Shown here in pieces: positions 7,264 through 15,582 of a DNA stretch of 41,318 nucleotides. The notes beneath the pieces were generated by a model. The model searched no databases, had not been told where the DNA came from, and saw only the letters and a program-made list of their open reading frames with translations. A program made the translations under genes and the position numbers. Origin of the DNA: an uncultured Ruminococcus sp. GTDB lineage: Bacteria > Bacillota > Clostridia > Lachnospirales > Lachnospiraceae. Each line of letters opens with the position of its first letter. Position 1 is the first letter of the stretch. Location of the stretch: positions 1-41,318 of the forward strand of contig USFD01000021.1 in the NCBI GenBank assembly GCA_900553885.1, read 5' to 3'.

Positions 7264-7312
7264 ACACGTTGCGTAATTATTGTGCTTGTGCTATAATAGT
7301 TACGCAACGTGT
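7264..7312 (+). promoter_or_regulatory. Promoter flanked by a perfect 13-bp inverted repeat (operator or terminator)
   Basis: ACACGTTGCGTAA (7264-7276) and TTACGCAACGTGT (7300-7312) are perfect inverse copies with a 23-base gap, followed by a run of T. A -35 TTGCGT (7269-7274) lies in the left arm and a -10 TATAAT (7292-7297) in the gap, spaced 17 bases, so the right arm falls at the transcription start. The DNA can act as a two-half-site operator for the recombinase promoter; its RNA form resembles a terminator for the mobilization operon. Confidence 0.6.
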
Positions 7313-7336
7313 TTTTTTGTTTGTGGAGATGATGTG

Positions 7337-7579
7337 ATGGACTGCAAAACCAAAATCAAAGAATTGCGGGAATTGACCGGCATGAACCGCAAGGAATTTT
7401 GCAAATATTTTAATATCCCCTATCGGACAGTGACGGAATGGGAATTGGACAATCGTCATGCGCCGGAATATGTCTTGCGACTGCTGGAGTATTACATTCG
7501 CAAAGAGGGATTGGTAAAGCTACCGGCAGATATAGAAAACGCCGGAGAAAGGAGTTCCTGCCATGAAAAGACGGACTAA
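7337..7579 (+). CDS. Small helix-turn-helix regulator preceding the recombinase
   Basis: An 80-residue protein starting at ATG 7337 (MDCKTKIKELRELTGMNRKE), with the core KEFCKYFNIPYRTVTEWELD matching the helix-turn-helix of small putative transcriptional regulators found beside mobile-element integrases. The in-frame upstream codons at 7280 lie inside the promoter, so I reject them as the start. The 3' end overlaps the recombinase start by 17 bases. It is the natural candidate to bind the inverted repeat at 7264-7312 and control itself and the recombinase. Confidence 0.78.
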   Translation: MDCKTKIKELRELTGMNRKEFCKYFNIPYRTVTEWELDNRHAPEYVLRLLEYYIRKEGLVKLPADIENAGERSSCHEKTD

Positions 7580-9545
7580 ATGTTACATCTATACGAGGGT
7601 ATCTACAGCTATTCAGGTGGACGGATACAGTCTGGATGCCCAAAAAGATAAGCTGCGTAAATATGCGGAATATGAGGATATGATTGTAGCGGCTGAGTAT
7701 TCTGACGAGGGCTTTTCTGGAAAAAATATACAGGGTCGTTTAGAATTTCAGCGGATGTTAAATGACATTCAGGAGGGCAAAGACGGGGTATCCTATGTGC
7801 TTGTCTTTAAGCTGTCCCGCTTCGGTCGCAACGCCGCTGATGTCCTCAATTCCTTGCAGCTTATGCAGGACTTCGGTGTAAATCTGATTTGTGTGGAGGA
7901 CGGTATCGACTCCTCCAAAGACTCCGGCAAGCTGATGATCTCCATCCTCTCCGCTGTTGCGGAAATTGAGCGTGAGAACATCCGCACACAGACTATGGCG
8001 GGCCGGGAACAGAAAGCCCGTGAGGGAAAGTGGAACGGTGGCTTTGCTCCTTATGGTTATCGCCTTGAAAATGGAAATCTGGTGATTGCAGAGGACGAGG
8101 TGGAGGTTATCAGAATCATCTATGACCGCTATATCCACACCAACGAGGGGTTGTCTGCTGTAGCGAATTACTTGAATAACCATGGCTACACAAAGAAGCT
8201 CCGTCAAAATGGCACGATTCCCAGCTTTTCTTCCAACTTTGTAAAGGATGTTCTGGACAATCCGGTGTATATGGGGAAGATCGCCTACGGCAGACGCAGA
8301 ACAGAAAAAAAGCTGGGCACAAGAAATGAATTTCATGTGGTTGAGAAGGATGAATTTCCGGTTTATGAGGGCCAGCATGAGGCCATCATTTCAGAGGAAG
8401 ATTGGAATTTAGCCCAGGAGAAACGGAAAATCAACGCCTTTAAGCGGGAAAAAGTACATGACCCGGAACACGCACACATCCTGTCCGGTATTCTCAAATG
8501 CCCCTGCTGCGGCAAGAGCCTGTACGGGAATATCGCCAAGGCGCACAGCAAGGACAAAAAGACCCGCTATTACTACTATTGCAAAAACACTGTGGGCGCT
8601 ACCGGCCACAAATGCACCTTCCGTGTGAACATCGAACAGCAGGAAATGAATCGCATGGTGGCGGCAATCATATCCGCTATGGTGAATGATTCGCAGTTCT
8701 CAAAGGCGATTAAAGAGAAAATCGGCACGTCTGTTGACACGGAGGATTTGGAGAAGCAGCTTGCTGCATTGCAGGCACAGCTCCGACAGACTTTGGGCAT
8801 TAAGACAAGACTGGAACGGCAGATGGATACAATGGACATCAACGATCCGCACTTTGACCGAAAAATTCTGGATTTACAGCGGCGATATGACGAGCAGTAT
8901 GGCAGGATAGAGGAAATCGAGGCGCAGATGGATGAAGTAAAGAGCCAGATTCAGAGCATCCGGCAGAAGAAAATCTCCGGTGATAATATCTACCAACTTC
9001 TACTGATGTTCGATGAGGTGTATGGAGCCGCTACGGAATTTGAACAGAAAGAATTTATGCAGGCGTTCATTGAGCGGATTGATCTGTACCCGGAAAAGCA
9101 GGAGGACGGCAACTGGATCAGGAACATTGTGTTTAATTTTCCAGTGCCAGTGAACGGACAGGAAGTGAAAGAATTGCCCTTGGAAACCGGGACAACTCTT
9201 GAGACGGTAGTACTTCTGTCCCACAAATCCCCGGACAGTGTTATCAATGTGAAGGTAGAATTTGGAGAAGGCGATGATAAGATATCGCTGGATGCGATTG
9301 CAGAACGGGCGAAGAAATATCAGCCGAAACCGAAAGTTACATATAAGATGATACAGGAATATGTAGAGCAGAAGTATGGATTTAAGGTACATACTGCTTA
9401 TATTGCGGAGGTGAAAAGGTCTCTGGGACTGACAATGTATGGTGCGCCCAATGCGACAGAGGAATTGAAGCAACCGAAGAAACATCCGCCGAAAGAAAAG
9501 GCAGAAGCGATAACGGAGGCACTTAAATATTTTGAGGTAATATAA
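7563..9545 (+). CDS. Large serine recombinase (site-specific integrase)
   Basis: A 660-residue protein. The N-terminal resolvase catalytic domain has YTRVSTAIQ with nucleophile S14, then SRFGRNAADVLN and EIERENIRTQ. A recombinase domain (about 160-290, GGFAPYGYRLENG) follows, then a zinc ribbon (CPCCG near 313 and a later C/C pair around YYYCKN and GHKC) and a long coiled coil (about 380-460). This is the TnpX/large serine integrase architecture. It catalyses integration and excision of circular intermediates without DNA synthesis. It is coupled to the HTH gene upstream. Its attachment sites would be short, and only the left boundary is suspected (near 541). Confidence 0.93.
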   Translation: MKRRTKCYIYTRVSTAIQVDGYSLDAQKDKLRKYAEYEDMIVAAEYSDEGFSGKNIQGRLEFQRMLNDIQEGKDGVSYVLVFKLSRFGRNAADVLNSLQLMQDFGVNLICVEDGIDSSKDSGKLMISILSAVAEIERENIRTQTMAGREQKAREGKWNGGFAPYGYRLENGNLVIAEDEVEVIRIIYDRYIHTNEGLSAVANYLNNHGYTKKLRQNGTIPSFSSNFVKDVLDNPVYMGKIAYGRRRTEKKLGTRNEFHVVEKDEFPVYEGQHEAIISEEDWNLAQEKRKINAFKREKVHDPEHAHILSGILKCPCCGKSLYGNIAKAHSKDKKTRYYYYCKNTVGATGHKCTFRVNIEQQEMNRMVAAIISAMVNDSQFSKAIKEKIGTSVDTEDLEKQLAALQAQLRQTLGIKTRLERQMDTMDINDPHFDRKILDLQRRYDEQYGRIEEIEAQMDEVKSQIQSIRQKKISGDNIYQLLLMFDEVYGAATEFEQKEFMQAFIERIDLYPEKQEDGNWIRNIVFNFPVPVNGQEVKELPLETGTTLETVVLLSHKSPDSVINVKVEFGEGDDKISLDAIAERAKKYQPKPKVTYKMIQEYVEQKYGFKVHTAYIAEVKRSLGLTMYGAPNATEELKQPKKHPPKEKAEAITEALKYFEVI

Positions 9546-9838
9546 TGGATGAAAATATTTACCGGATTGCAGAGCAGATAGTCCGATTGCATCAGAAAGC
9601 CTATGAGGTTTATTTGCCATTGGTTGAAGATGTGTGCAGCAGAACTGTGTCGGAAGATGAATTGTCACATTTGTTAGATTATTTACTGGACTTTGCGTGT
9701 GATGAAAAAATGTTGAGATTGTACAAAAGGGTATGTAGAAAGTATTTGGATGTATATCCCGGTTGTATTGGGGATTATATTGAAGCATATCGGGAAATGT
9801 GGGAAGATGAAGATAGTTACTCAGCAGATTTCTCTTAA
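9545..9838 (+). CDS. Small acidic helical protein of unknown function, next to the recombinase
   Basis: A 97-residue protein whose ATG overlaps the recombinase stop (TAATG). It is highly helical and acidic, with a CDEKMLRLYKRVCRKYLDVY segment and an acidic C-terminus (REMWEDEDSYSADF). I recognise no domain. Base composition turns A+T-rich here compared with the recombinase. Tight coupling suggests it belongs to the integration module, possibly as an accessory factor; function is unknown. Confidence 0.7.
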   Translation: MDENIYRIAEQIVRLHQKAYEVYLPLVEDVCSRTVSEDELSHLLDYLLDFACDEKMLRLYKRVCRKYLDVYPGCIGDYIEAYREMWEDEDSYSADFS

Positions 9839-9891
9839 AAGGAAAAGGATACGGTGTTTCAAAATGTTATGGTTTGCTTATGGGAGGTACA

Positions 9892-10743
9892 ATGGGGAAA
9901 ATAATTAAAGATACAATTCATGCGGCTGGAGTTGATATTGGAATTTATACGCAGGATTTTGAAAATGAATTTATTTCCTTGACGGATATTGCACGGTATA
10001 AGAGCGATGATCCGACAGCAGTTATTCAAAACTGGATGAGGAATCGGGATGTGATAGAATTTTTAGGTCTCTGGGAAAGGCTGCATAATCCAGATTTTAA
10101 ACCCCTCGAATTCGAGGGGTTTAGAAAACAAGCTGGCGCGAATGCTTTTACAATGTCACCTAAGAAATGGATTGAAGCGACAGATGCTATTGGCATTGTT
10201 TCAAAAGCCGGACGCTATGGCGGGACATATGCTCATAGTGATATTGCGATGTCTTTTGCGACATGGATTTCTCCTGAATTCCAATTATATATCATGAAGG
10301 ACTACAGGAGATTAAAGACTGATGAGAATAGCCGATTATCTCTAAGTTGGAATTTGAACAGAGAGATTTCCAAGTTGAATTACAGGATACATACAGATGC
10401 GATTAAGGATAATTTGATACCGCCAGAATTAACATCCGCACAGATAGCGTATACCTATGCAAATGAAGCAGATATGCTGAATGTTGTTTTGTTTGGAAAG
10501 ACGGCTAAGCAATGGAAAGATGAAAATCCAGATGTTAAAGGGAATATGAGAGATGTGGCGACATTAAATCAGTTGTTGGTACTGGCAAATTTAGAAAGCT
10601 ATAATGCTGTTTTAATAAATCAGGGTAAGAATCAGAAAAAGAGAATGGAATTGCTTCGGCAATTGGCGGTACAGCAGTTGCAGACGTTGGAAAAGGTAAG
10701 CTTAAATAATTTGCCAAAGTTGGAAAATGAAGCAATAGACTAA
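9892..10743 (+). CDS. KilA-N domain-containing protein
   Basis: A 283-residue protein from ATG 9892, chosen because GGGAGGT lies about 5 bases upstream (in-frame TTG 9874 and ATG 9880 have no such site). The first ~140 residues are a KilA-N domain: EFISLTDIARYKSDDPTAVI, then NWMRNRDVIEFLGLWE, then TMSPKKWIEATDAIGIVSKA and GRYGGTYAHSDIAMSFATWI. The remainder is helical. KilA-N is a DNA-binding domain of phages and mobile elements. It is A+T-rich, unlike the transfer genes, so it was probably acquired separately. A perfect DNA palindrome lies within it (10098-10123). Confidence 0.85.
   Translation: MGKIIKDTIHAAGVDIGIYTQDFENEFISLTDIARYKSDDPTAVIQNWMRNRDVIEFLGLWERLHNPDFKPLEFEGFRKQAGANAFTMSPKKWIEATDAIGIVSKAGRYGGTYAHSDIAMSFATWISPEFQLYIMKDYRRLKTDENSRLSLSWNLNREISKLNYRIHTDAIKDNLIPPELTSAQIAYTYANEADMLNVVLFGKTAKQWKDENPDVKGNMRDVATLNQLLVLANLESYNAVLINQGKNQKKRMELLRQLAVQQLQTLEKVSLNNLPKLENEAID
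10098..10123. repeat. Perfect 26-bp palindrome inside the KilA-N gene
   Basis: The left half TAAACCCCTCGAA is the exact reverse complement of the right half TTCGAGGGGTTTA with no spacer. It sits within codons for FKPLEFEGF, in the KilA-N domain. A zero-spacer palindrome this long is rare by chance and could be a dyad binding site, possibly for the KilA-N protein itself; alternatively the symmetry follows from a conserved protein motif. Confidence 0.8.
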
Positions 10744-10764
10744 TAATACAGGTGGAAAAGAGAG

Positions 10765-11724
10765 ATGTACATGGAAAGAAAATATCAAGTATTTATAAGT
10801 TCTACATATGAAGATTTGAAGACGGAGAGACAAGCAGCAATAAGTTGTTTACTTGATATGAATTGTATTCCAGTAGGAATGGAACAATTTCCGGCAAGTT
10901 CATTAAGTCAATGGGAATACATTAAAAAAATGATTGATATGAGTGATTATTATCTTTTAATTGTTGCAGGAAAATACGGTTCTATTGATCCTGAGGAGAA
11001 TATAAGTTATACGGAAAAAGAGTATAGGTATGCTATCGAGAAAAAAATGCCTATATTAGCATTTTTGCATAAAAATATTGATTTGCTTCCTGCGATTAAA
11101 GTGGGAGCAACAGATGAAGAAAGAGAAAGAGTAAAGAATTTTCATAACACTGTTAAAGATGCAGGGAGATTAGTGGATTTCTATTCTAACGAAGACGAAT
11201 TAAAATATAAAATTGCTATGGCAATGACTAAAATCATAAATGATGCCCCTATGCCGGGCTGGGTTAGGGCTGATCAAGCAGAAAAAGCAATTGCGACAGC
11301 AGGAGATACCGATGGGATTCGAGATTTACAAAGACAATTAGAGAAGATACAAAATACAATTTTGGAGAGGGTAGAGCAGACGCAAATGAAATGGGAACCT
11401 ATTTCTAAAGAAGAAATAGATGCATTGTTTAGTCCAGAAAAGAAAGAATTGAAGCTACCGATTTTATCAGATGAAGCAAAATGTCTTTTAACAGAAGCGG
11501 CAAAAGACGCTGTCGGTCAAATTCTGGTAATAAATTCACTTGAAGGAGTAGATATACAAACGAATAATAAGATAATGAATACTGAAAAAATAGGAAAGTC
11601 TGCGGCTATATGGAAAGAAGCAGTAAGAGAACTTCAGAATAATCAATTGATAATGGCTGTAGGAAATAAAAATGAAATATTTCAACTTACTAGATTGGGT
11701 TATGAAGTATCAGAAAAAATTTAG
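10765..11724 (+). CDS. DUF4062 domain-containing protein
   Basis: A 319-residue protein. The N-terminal ~100 residues are a DUF4062 domain (YQVFISSTYEDLKTERQAA, then MIDMSDYYLLIVAGKYGSID, then SYTEKEYRYAIEK), a TIR/Toll-related alpha-beta fold found at the N-terminus of many signalling and defence proteins. A linker with predicted coiled coil (DLQRQLEKIQNTILERVEQ) and a C-terminal winged-helix-like part (IWKEAVRELQNNQLIMAVG, then IFQLTRLGYEVSE) follow. ATG 10765 or 10771 could be used. No catalytic NADase residue can be assigned by eye. It follows the KilA-N gene in the same A+T-rich stretch. Confidence 0.8.
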   Translation: MYMERKYQVFISSTYEDLKTERQAAISCLLDMNCIPVGMEQFPASSLSQWEYIKKMIDMSDYYLLIVAGKYGSIDPEENISYTEKEYRYAIEKKMPILAFLHKNIDLLPAIKVGATDEERERVKNFHNTVKDAGRLVDFYSNEDELKYKIAMAMTKIINDAPMPGWVRADQAEKAIATAGDTDGIRDLQRQLEKIQNTILERVEQTQMKWEPISKEEIDALFSPEKKELKLPILSDEAKCLLTEAAKDAVGQILVINSLEGVDIQTNNKIMNTEKIGKSAAIWKEAVRELQNNQLIMAVGNKNEIFQLTRLGYEVSEKI

Positions 11725-12239
11725 GGGTACAATTAATTGTGTAATACCGGATATAGAAGCAACCTTTATCGGAACGAAAGGATGCGATGGATTTGCAGAA
11801 GTTGTTAAAGATTTTGAGAATGCAAATGAGGTGCGTATTTTAACATATAGCCGTATAGGTTATAAGAAGAGAAAAAACGAAAAATTAAGAGCTCTGCAAA
11901 CATTGAGGGAAGACACAAAATTACGAATTGTTATTGCATTGCCGGAAGCAAAAAATTTTAATAACGATGGGATGATTCCGTTATAAAATAAGGGAAAGAT
12001 ATTTTGCCTTCTCAGATAAAGCGTTAAGAGTAGATGCCGATACAGAATTTCGTGTTGAGAGTATTTCAGGTGAAAGAATTCTTTCAGGAAATTTGTTAAA
12101 AGGAAGAGTCAAAGTAGACAGTAATGGAATAGAAATTTTGAGAAATCTGGCAAAGATAGACCTGTTTTATGATATACGTTTTTGGCGGCCGGATGATATA
12201 TATAAAATGATACAGGAATATGCGGAGTGGATTATCTGA
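11725..12239 (+). pseudogene. Decayed gene remnant in two frames
   Basis: Two gene-like peptides in different frames lie end to end: one ending 11986 (TFIGTKGCDGFAEVVKDFEN, then EVRILTYSRIGYKKRKNE) and one ending at TGA 12237-12239 (RVDADTEFRVESISGERILS, then LRNLAKIDLFYDIRFWRPDD). Neither has a convincing start with a ribosome site. The first piece loosely resembles the beginning of a phospholipase D-like domain; I do not recognise the second. They may be one gene broken by a frameshift and deletion or pieces of two genes. The A+T-rich composition ends here, which suggests the right margin of the accessory region. Confidence 0.5.
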
Positions 12240-12253
12240 TAAGGAGGCGGACT

Positions 12254-12601
12254 ATGCTTTACAATGATTATCTGGAAGACGATAACAGAGTAATATATGT
12301 GAAAGAAGAAATACAGCGGCGGTTTGGCGCAAAAATCCAGTTCACGGCGGAAAATTATGCGCCGGAGCATCACGGATGGTTTATGGTTGAGTTCCGCTAT
12401 ATTCCCCAAAATTACAGGATTTATTTTGAAGGGGAATTCAATTATTTTATCGTACGCATAGAAAAAGAAGACGGTGCATTTACGACTCTGAACCGGCTTA
12501 CAGATTATGACGATGCACTGCGCAGGTCAGTGGTGCGTGAGGCCGTGAAGAAACTGAAGGAGATTCTGGAGAAAGAGATTCGGTTTATATATAGGGCTTG
12601 A
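12254..12601 (+). CDS. Conserved small protein of unknown function
   Basis: A 115-residue protein. AAGGAGG (12241-12247) is 6 bases before ATG 12254, an excellent start. The sequence is mixed alpha/beta (GWFMVEFRYIPQNYRIYFEG, then LKEILEKEIRFIYR at the C-terminus), with no signal peptide or membrane segment. I do not recognise a family. Composition matches the downstream chromosome rather than the preceding A+T-rich genes, so this is probably the first resident chromosomal gene right of the island. Confidence 0.7.
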   Translation: MLYNDYLEDDNRVIYVKEEIQRRFGAKIQFTAENYAPEHHGWFMVEFRYIPQNYRIYFEGEFNYFIVRIEKEDGAFTTLNRLTDYDDALRRSVVREAVKKLKEILEKEIRFIYRA

Positions 12602-12603
12602 GA

Positions 12604-13116
12604 ATGAATGGGAAAAGAACAAGAATAAAAACATATGAAGTGATCCTGTGTGCCATTGTACTTGTCATCCTTGCCGCGGGACTGATGATGCCGAAGACAG
12701 GACCGCTTGTCTTAATGGACGAGTTCTGTGACGCGGCGGTCATATGGATTGTGTGTATTTATGTGATTGTACGGATTTTACGGAACAGGACATCTGTTTC
12801 TGCTTCCGTGAAAGCTGCCAGAGCAGCAGTCACGGCTGTATGTATTGTGATCGGCCTCTGGTTTTCGAAAAGTTTATGTATGGATCTGGCAGCCGGCCCG
12901 CAGCCTGCTGTACTGTCAGAGATACAGGTGAGTACGAGTCAGGGCCATACCGGTATCTTTTCCCGTCATTATTATCTGACTGGGACTGATGGAGAGGGAA
13001 AAAAGATCCGGGTGGAGATATCGGGACAGGATTATGAGAGGCTGGAGACAGCCGGAAGTGTATCAATGGAATACTATCCGAATACGAAGCGGGTTGTGAA
13101 GCTTCTGCCGGTCTGA
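12604..13116 (+). CDS. Small membrane protein of unknown function
   Basis: A 170-residue protein. ATG 12604 comes 2 bases after the previous stop; an in-frame TTG at 12598 is also possible. Three hydrophobic segments (ILCAIVLVILAAGLMM, AAVIWIVCIYVIVRIL and AAVTAVCIVIGLWF) occupy the first ~100 residues, followed by a soluble beta-rich tail (GKKIRVEISGQDYERL, then VSMEYYPNTKRVVKLLPV). It is probably co-transcribed with the preceding gene and ends in a terminator. No family recognised. Confidence 0.7.
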   Translation: MNGKRTRIKTYEVILCAIVLVILAAGLMMPKTGPLVLMDEFCDAAVIWIVCIYVIVRILRNRTSVSASVKAARAAVTAVCIVIGLWFSKSLCMDLAAGPQPAVLSEIQVSTSQGHTGIFSRHYYLTGTDGEGKKIRVEISGQDYERLETAGSVSMEYYPNTKRVVKLLPV

Positions 13117-13148
13117 GAATTTATTCAGAAAACCGGCAGAGGCTTTTT
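13101..13148 (+). terminator. Intrinsic terminator overlapping the stop codon
   Basis: GCTTCTGCCGGT (13101-13112) pairs with ACCGGCAGAGGC (13132-13143) over 12 bp with one G-U, followed by TTTTTATT. It ends the two-gene unit and may also serve the convergent MFS gene, whose stop is at 13192. Confidence 0.75.
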
Positions 13149-13191
13149 ATTATTCAGAAAAACGGAGATGACCGAGCAAATGTCCCGGAAA

Positions 13192-14358
13192 TCAGAGCCG
13201 GCTTCTGCGGTCTCCGACCTTAAGTATAATTGTGCATCCGGCCATAAGAGCAAACATGACTGTCAGAAAGCCCGGGAAGATACCGGTACCCGTGATGTCA
13301 GATATTAAGCCGAACAATATGGGAGTAAGCAGAATACTTAGATTGGAAAAGGCCATTTCAATCCCTATGATGGACTGGGAGGTTCCTTTTTGATACAGGG
13401 CCGGGGTTAAGTGGGTCATATTCGGAAAAATTGGTCCGTTTCCAAGGCCGATCAGAAAGAGTCCGGCAACAGCGGCTGGAATATTCTGCGTTGCAAGCAA
13501 AATGAGCACAGCGGCAAGTATGGCCGCCTGCCCTGCAAATATAATCTTCCATCCGGAATACTTCAGCGCGAGAAGTCCGGAGAGAAAGCGGCCCAGAGCC
13601 ATACCCGCGAAATAGAAGGTGATCAGCGCAGCCGCTCTGTCTGCAGATAAACCGATTGTTTCGGATAAATATGTGCTCCCCCAGATCAGGCAGGTGGATT
13701 CCAGGGCGCTGATACCGGCAAATACGCCGCAGGACGCCCATATTTTTTTCCTTTTTATCATCTCGATCAGCGGCAGTACATGAATTCCCTCTTCTTCATG
13801 CTGAGCTGTTCTGACCTTTTTCCACAGAGGCAGGCTCAGAACAGATAAGGCGGCGATTATAAGCTGGATATAAAATACGGTCCGGTATCCGCCCCGCCAG
13901 TTCATGCGCTCGGACAGAGCCAGAGACATAAGGTAAGGACTGGCGGTAACGCCGATTCCGTAAAAACAATGCAGAAAACTCATCTGCATCGCGTTATAGT
14001 GAAGCGCCACATAATTATTTAGTGCGGTATCAATGGAGCCTGCGCCGATCCCAAGGGGAACCGCGCAGAGACAGAGCCAGAGGAAACTGTGTGAACAGGA
14101 AAAACCGGCCAATGCGGCAGCGGTAAGAGCGGTTGAAAGGGCGGTAACCTTCGCTGTCCCCAGTTTCGCGATGACTTTTGTGCTGAAAAGGCTGGAAATA
14201 ACAGTTCCGGTTGAAATGATCGCTGATATAAAGCTGGCATATGAAACGGGAACGTGAAACTCTCCGTAGATTGCAGGCCAGGCTGAACCCAGAAGCGAAT
14301 CCGGGATTCCCAGACCAATATAAAAAATATAAATAAAAACAAGTAAAAGCGTTGTCAT
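13192..14358 (-). CDS. Major facilitator superfamily transporter
   Basis: A 388-residue protein with about 12 hydrophobic segments and the MFS pattern: GIPDSLLGSAWPAIY in helix 1, FSTKVIAKLGTAKVT in the loop 2-3 region and GIGAGSIDTALNNYVALHY in helices 4-5. A central cytoplasmic loop (KKVRTAQHEEEGIHVL) is also present. The start at 14358 is preceded by GAGGC at 5 bases; upstream in-frame ATGs (14373, 14430) have poorer sites. It resembles fucose/galactose permease-like MFS proteins, but the substrate cannot be called. It is transcribed away from the AraC regulator at 14509, its probable controller. Confidence 0.87.
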   Translation of the reverse strand: MTTLLLVFIYIFYIGLGIPDSLLGSAWPAIYGEFHVPVSYASFISAIISTGTVISSLFSTKVIAKLGTAKVTALSTALTAAALAGFSCSHSFLWLCLCAVPLGIGAGSIDTALNNYVALHYNAMQMSFLHCFYGIGVTASPYLMSLALSERMNWRGGYRTVFYIQLIIAALSVLSLPLWKKVRTAQHEEEGIHVLPLIEMIKRKKIWASCGVFAGISALESTCLIWGSTYLSETIGLSADRAAALITFYFAGMALGRFLSGLLALKYSGWKIIFAGQAAILAAVLILLATQNIPAAVAGLFLIGLGNGPIFPNMTHLTPALYQKGTSQSIIGIEMAFSNLSILLTPILFGLISDITGTGIFPGFLTVMFALMAGCTIILKVGDRRSRL

Positions 14359-14392
14359 CTGTCTGCCTCGCATTTCTTTCTGTCTGTGTACA

Positions 14393-14407
14393 ACGTGTGA
14401 TACACGT
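14393..14407. promoter_or_regulatory. 15-bp palindrome in the divergent MFS/AraC control region
   Basis: ACGTGTGATACACGT is a perfect dyad (ACGTGT/ACACGT, 3-base centre) 35 bases before the MFS start. It is a plausible operator for the MFS promoter. AraC proteins often use direct rather than inverted repeats, so another regulator is equally possible. Confidence 0.4.
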
Positions 14408-14508
14408 CGCCCGGTATAAAATAATATCATCTGATCGATTGGAGATCCATGGCATATCTGCCCGGTTTATGGTATTATTTACCCAAATATGAGAAGCGGA
14501 GAAGTGAT

Positions 14509-15456
14509 ATGGAGACAATAGTGATTGATCATCAGTTTCAGGAAGTGCTGTCATTTTCAGATGCCGGTTTCCCGATTCAGTATTATGTAGACAATCTGAA
14601 TCAGTGGGCGGAGTATCAGGTTCCGCTGCACTGGCACTGCGGGTATGAAATTTTTACGGCGCTTCATCAGGATATCGAAGTACAGGCAGGACAGGAGCAT
14701 CTGATTCTTCAAAAGGGAGAGTCCATTTTTATCAGAGGCGGACAGCTGCACAGTTACCGCATGACAGAACCCGGCAGAATCTGCCTGTGCCCCAATATTG
14801 TTTTTACAGAGGAAGTGCTTGCGCCGGCGGCAGGTACTGTTTTTAAAAAATATTTCAGCCCCGTGCTGAATAATCCGGCTCTTCCGTACATTATTTTACG
14901 GGGAAATAAATTGTGGCAGACGACGCTGACGGAACATCTGTTTAAAATATACGCGCTCCTTGCGGCAAATGTCCCGGAGAATCATTCTGACTGTGGTGCA
15001 ATAAAACCGCTGCAGTCTGACTGCCCGGAAATTGAAGTGCATCAGAATCTGGTTTCCATATTTAAGATCCTGTACAGTCATCAGCAGGAGCTTCCCCATA
15101 CACAGCCCGGCCGTCCGGATCAGCATTCCCAGATACGGCTGCAGAAAATGCTCCGGTATATTCAGGCGCATTTTCTGGAAGAGATCTCACTGGACAGACT
15201 GGCCGCTTCCGCGGGAATCGGCAGAAGCGAAGCAGGCCGGTGCTTTAAAAAGTATTACGCCCGCTCACCAATGAGTTATGTCACATTATACCGGATAAAA
15301 TATGCCCAGGAACTTCTGGTAAAAACGTCGCTGTCAGTCAGTGAAATTGCGGTTCGATGCGGCTTTAAAGACAGCAGCTATTTTATCAAAGTGTTCCGGA
15401 AATATCTGAGCCGGACGCCGTCCGAATATAGAAATGAATATGTTCAGCTTTGTTGA
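14509..15456 (+). CDS. AraC-family transcriptional regulator with cupin sensor
   Basis: A 315-residue protein. GGAGAAG 5 bases before ATG 14509 favours it over in-frame ATG 14449. The N-terminal cupin-like effector domain includes WHCGYEIFTALHQDIEVQAG and GGQLHSYRM. The C-terminal ~100 residues carry two helix-turn-helix motifs (ISLDRLAASAGIGRSEAGRC and VSEIAVRCGFKDSSYFIKVF), ending in the RTPSEYRNE signature. It is divergent from the MFS transporter, so it likely activates that gene in response to the transported compound. Confidence 0.88.
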   Translation: METIVIDHQFQEVLSFSDAGFPIQYYVDNLNQWAEYQVPLHWHCGYEIFTALHQDIEVQAGQEHLILQKGESIFIRGGQLHSYRMTEPGRICLCPNIVFTEEVLAPAAGTVFKKYFSPVLNNPALPYIILRGNKLWQTTLTEHLFKIYALLAANVPENHSDCGAIKPLQSDCPEIEVHQNLVSIFKILYSHQQELPHTQPGRPDQHSQIRLQKMLRYIQAHFLEEISLDRLAASAGIGRSEAGRCFKKYYARSPMSYVTLYRIKYAQELLVKTSLSVSEIAVRCGFKDSSYFIKVFRKYLSRTPSEYRNEYVQLC

Positions 15457-15481
15457 TTTACATGTTTCTCAATGTTATAGT
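15453..15481 (+). promoter_or_regulatory. Predicted promoter for the M4-vWA protease
   Basis: TTGATT (15453-15458) and TATAGT (15476-15481) are spaced 17 bases. The -35 overlaps the stop of the AraC gene, leaving a leader of about 95 bases before ATG 15583. Confidence 0.5.
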
Positions 15482-15582
15482 CATAAAAAAACAGCGCCTG
15501 CTGAAAAATTCGGGATATGTTGACAGCGATAATGAAGAGGGGAGATAATAATAAATAGATTGAGGCGGAGAGGAGGAAGATT

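Noticed and set aside
532..11478. The 13-base word ATCAGATGAAGCA at 532-544 (element junction) recurs at 11466-11478, suggesting attachment-site repeats.
   Set aside because: The second copy lies in the middle of an intact DUF4062 frame, and the sequence beyond it does not continue the interrupted sigma-like gene. Both copies encode SDEA, so chance is likely.
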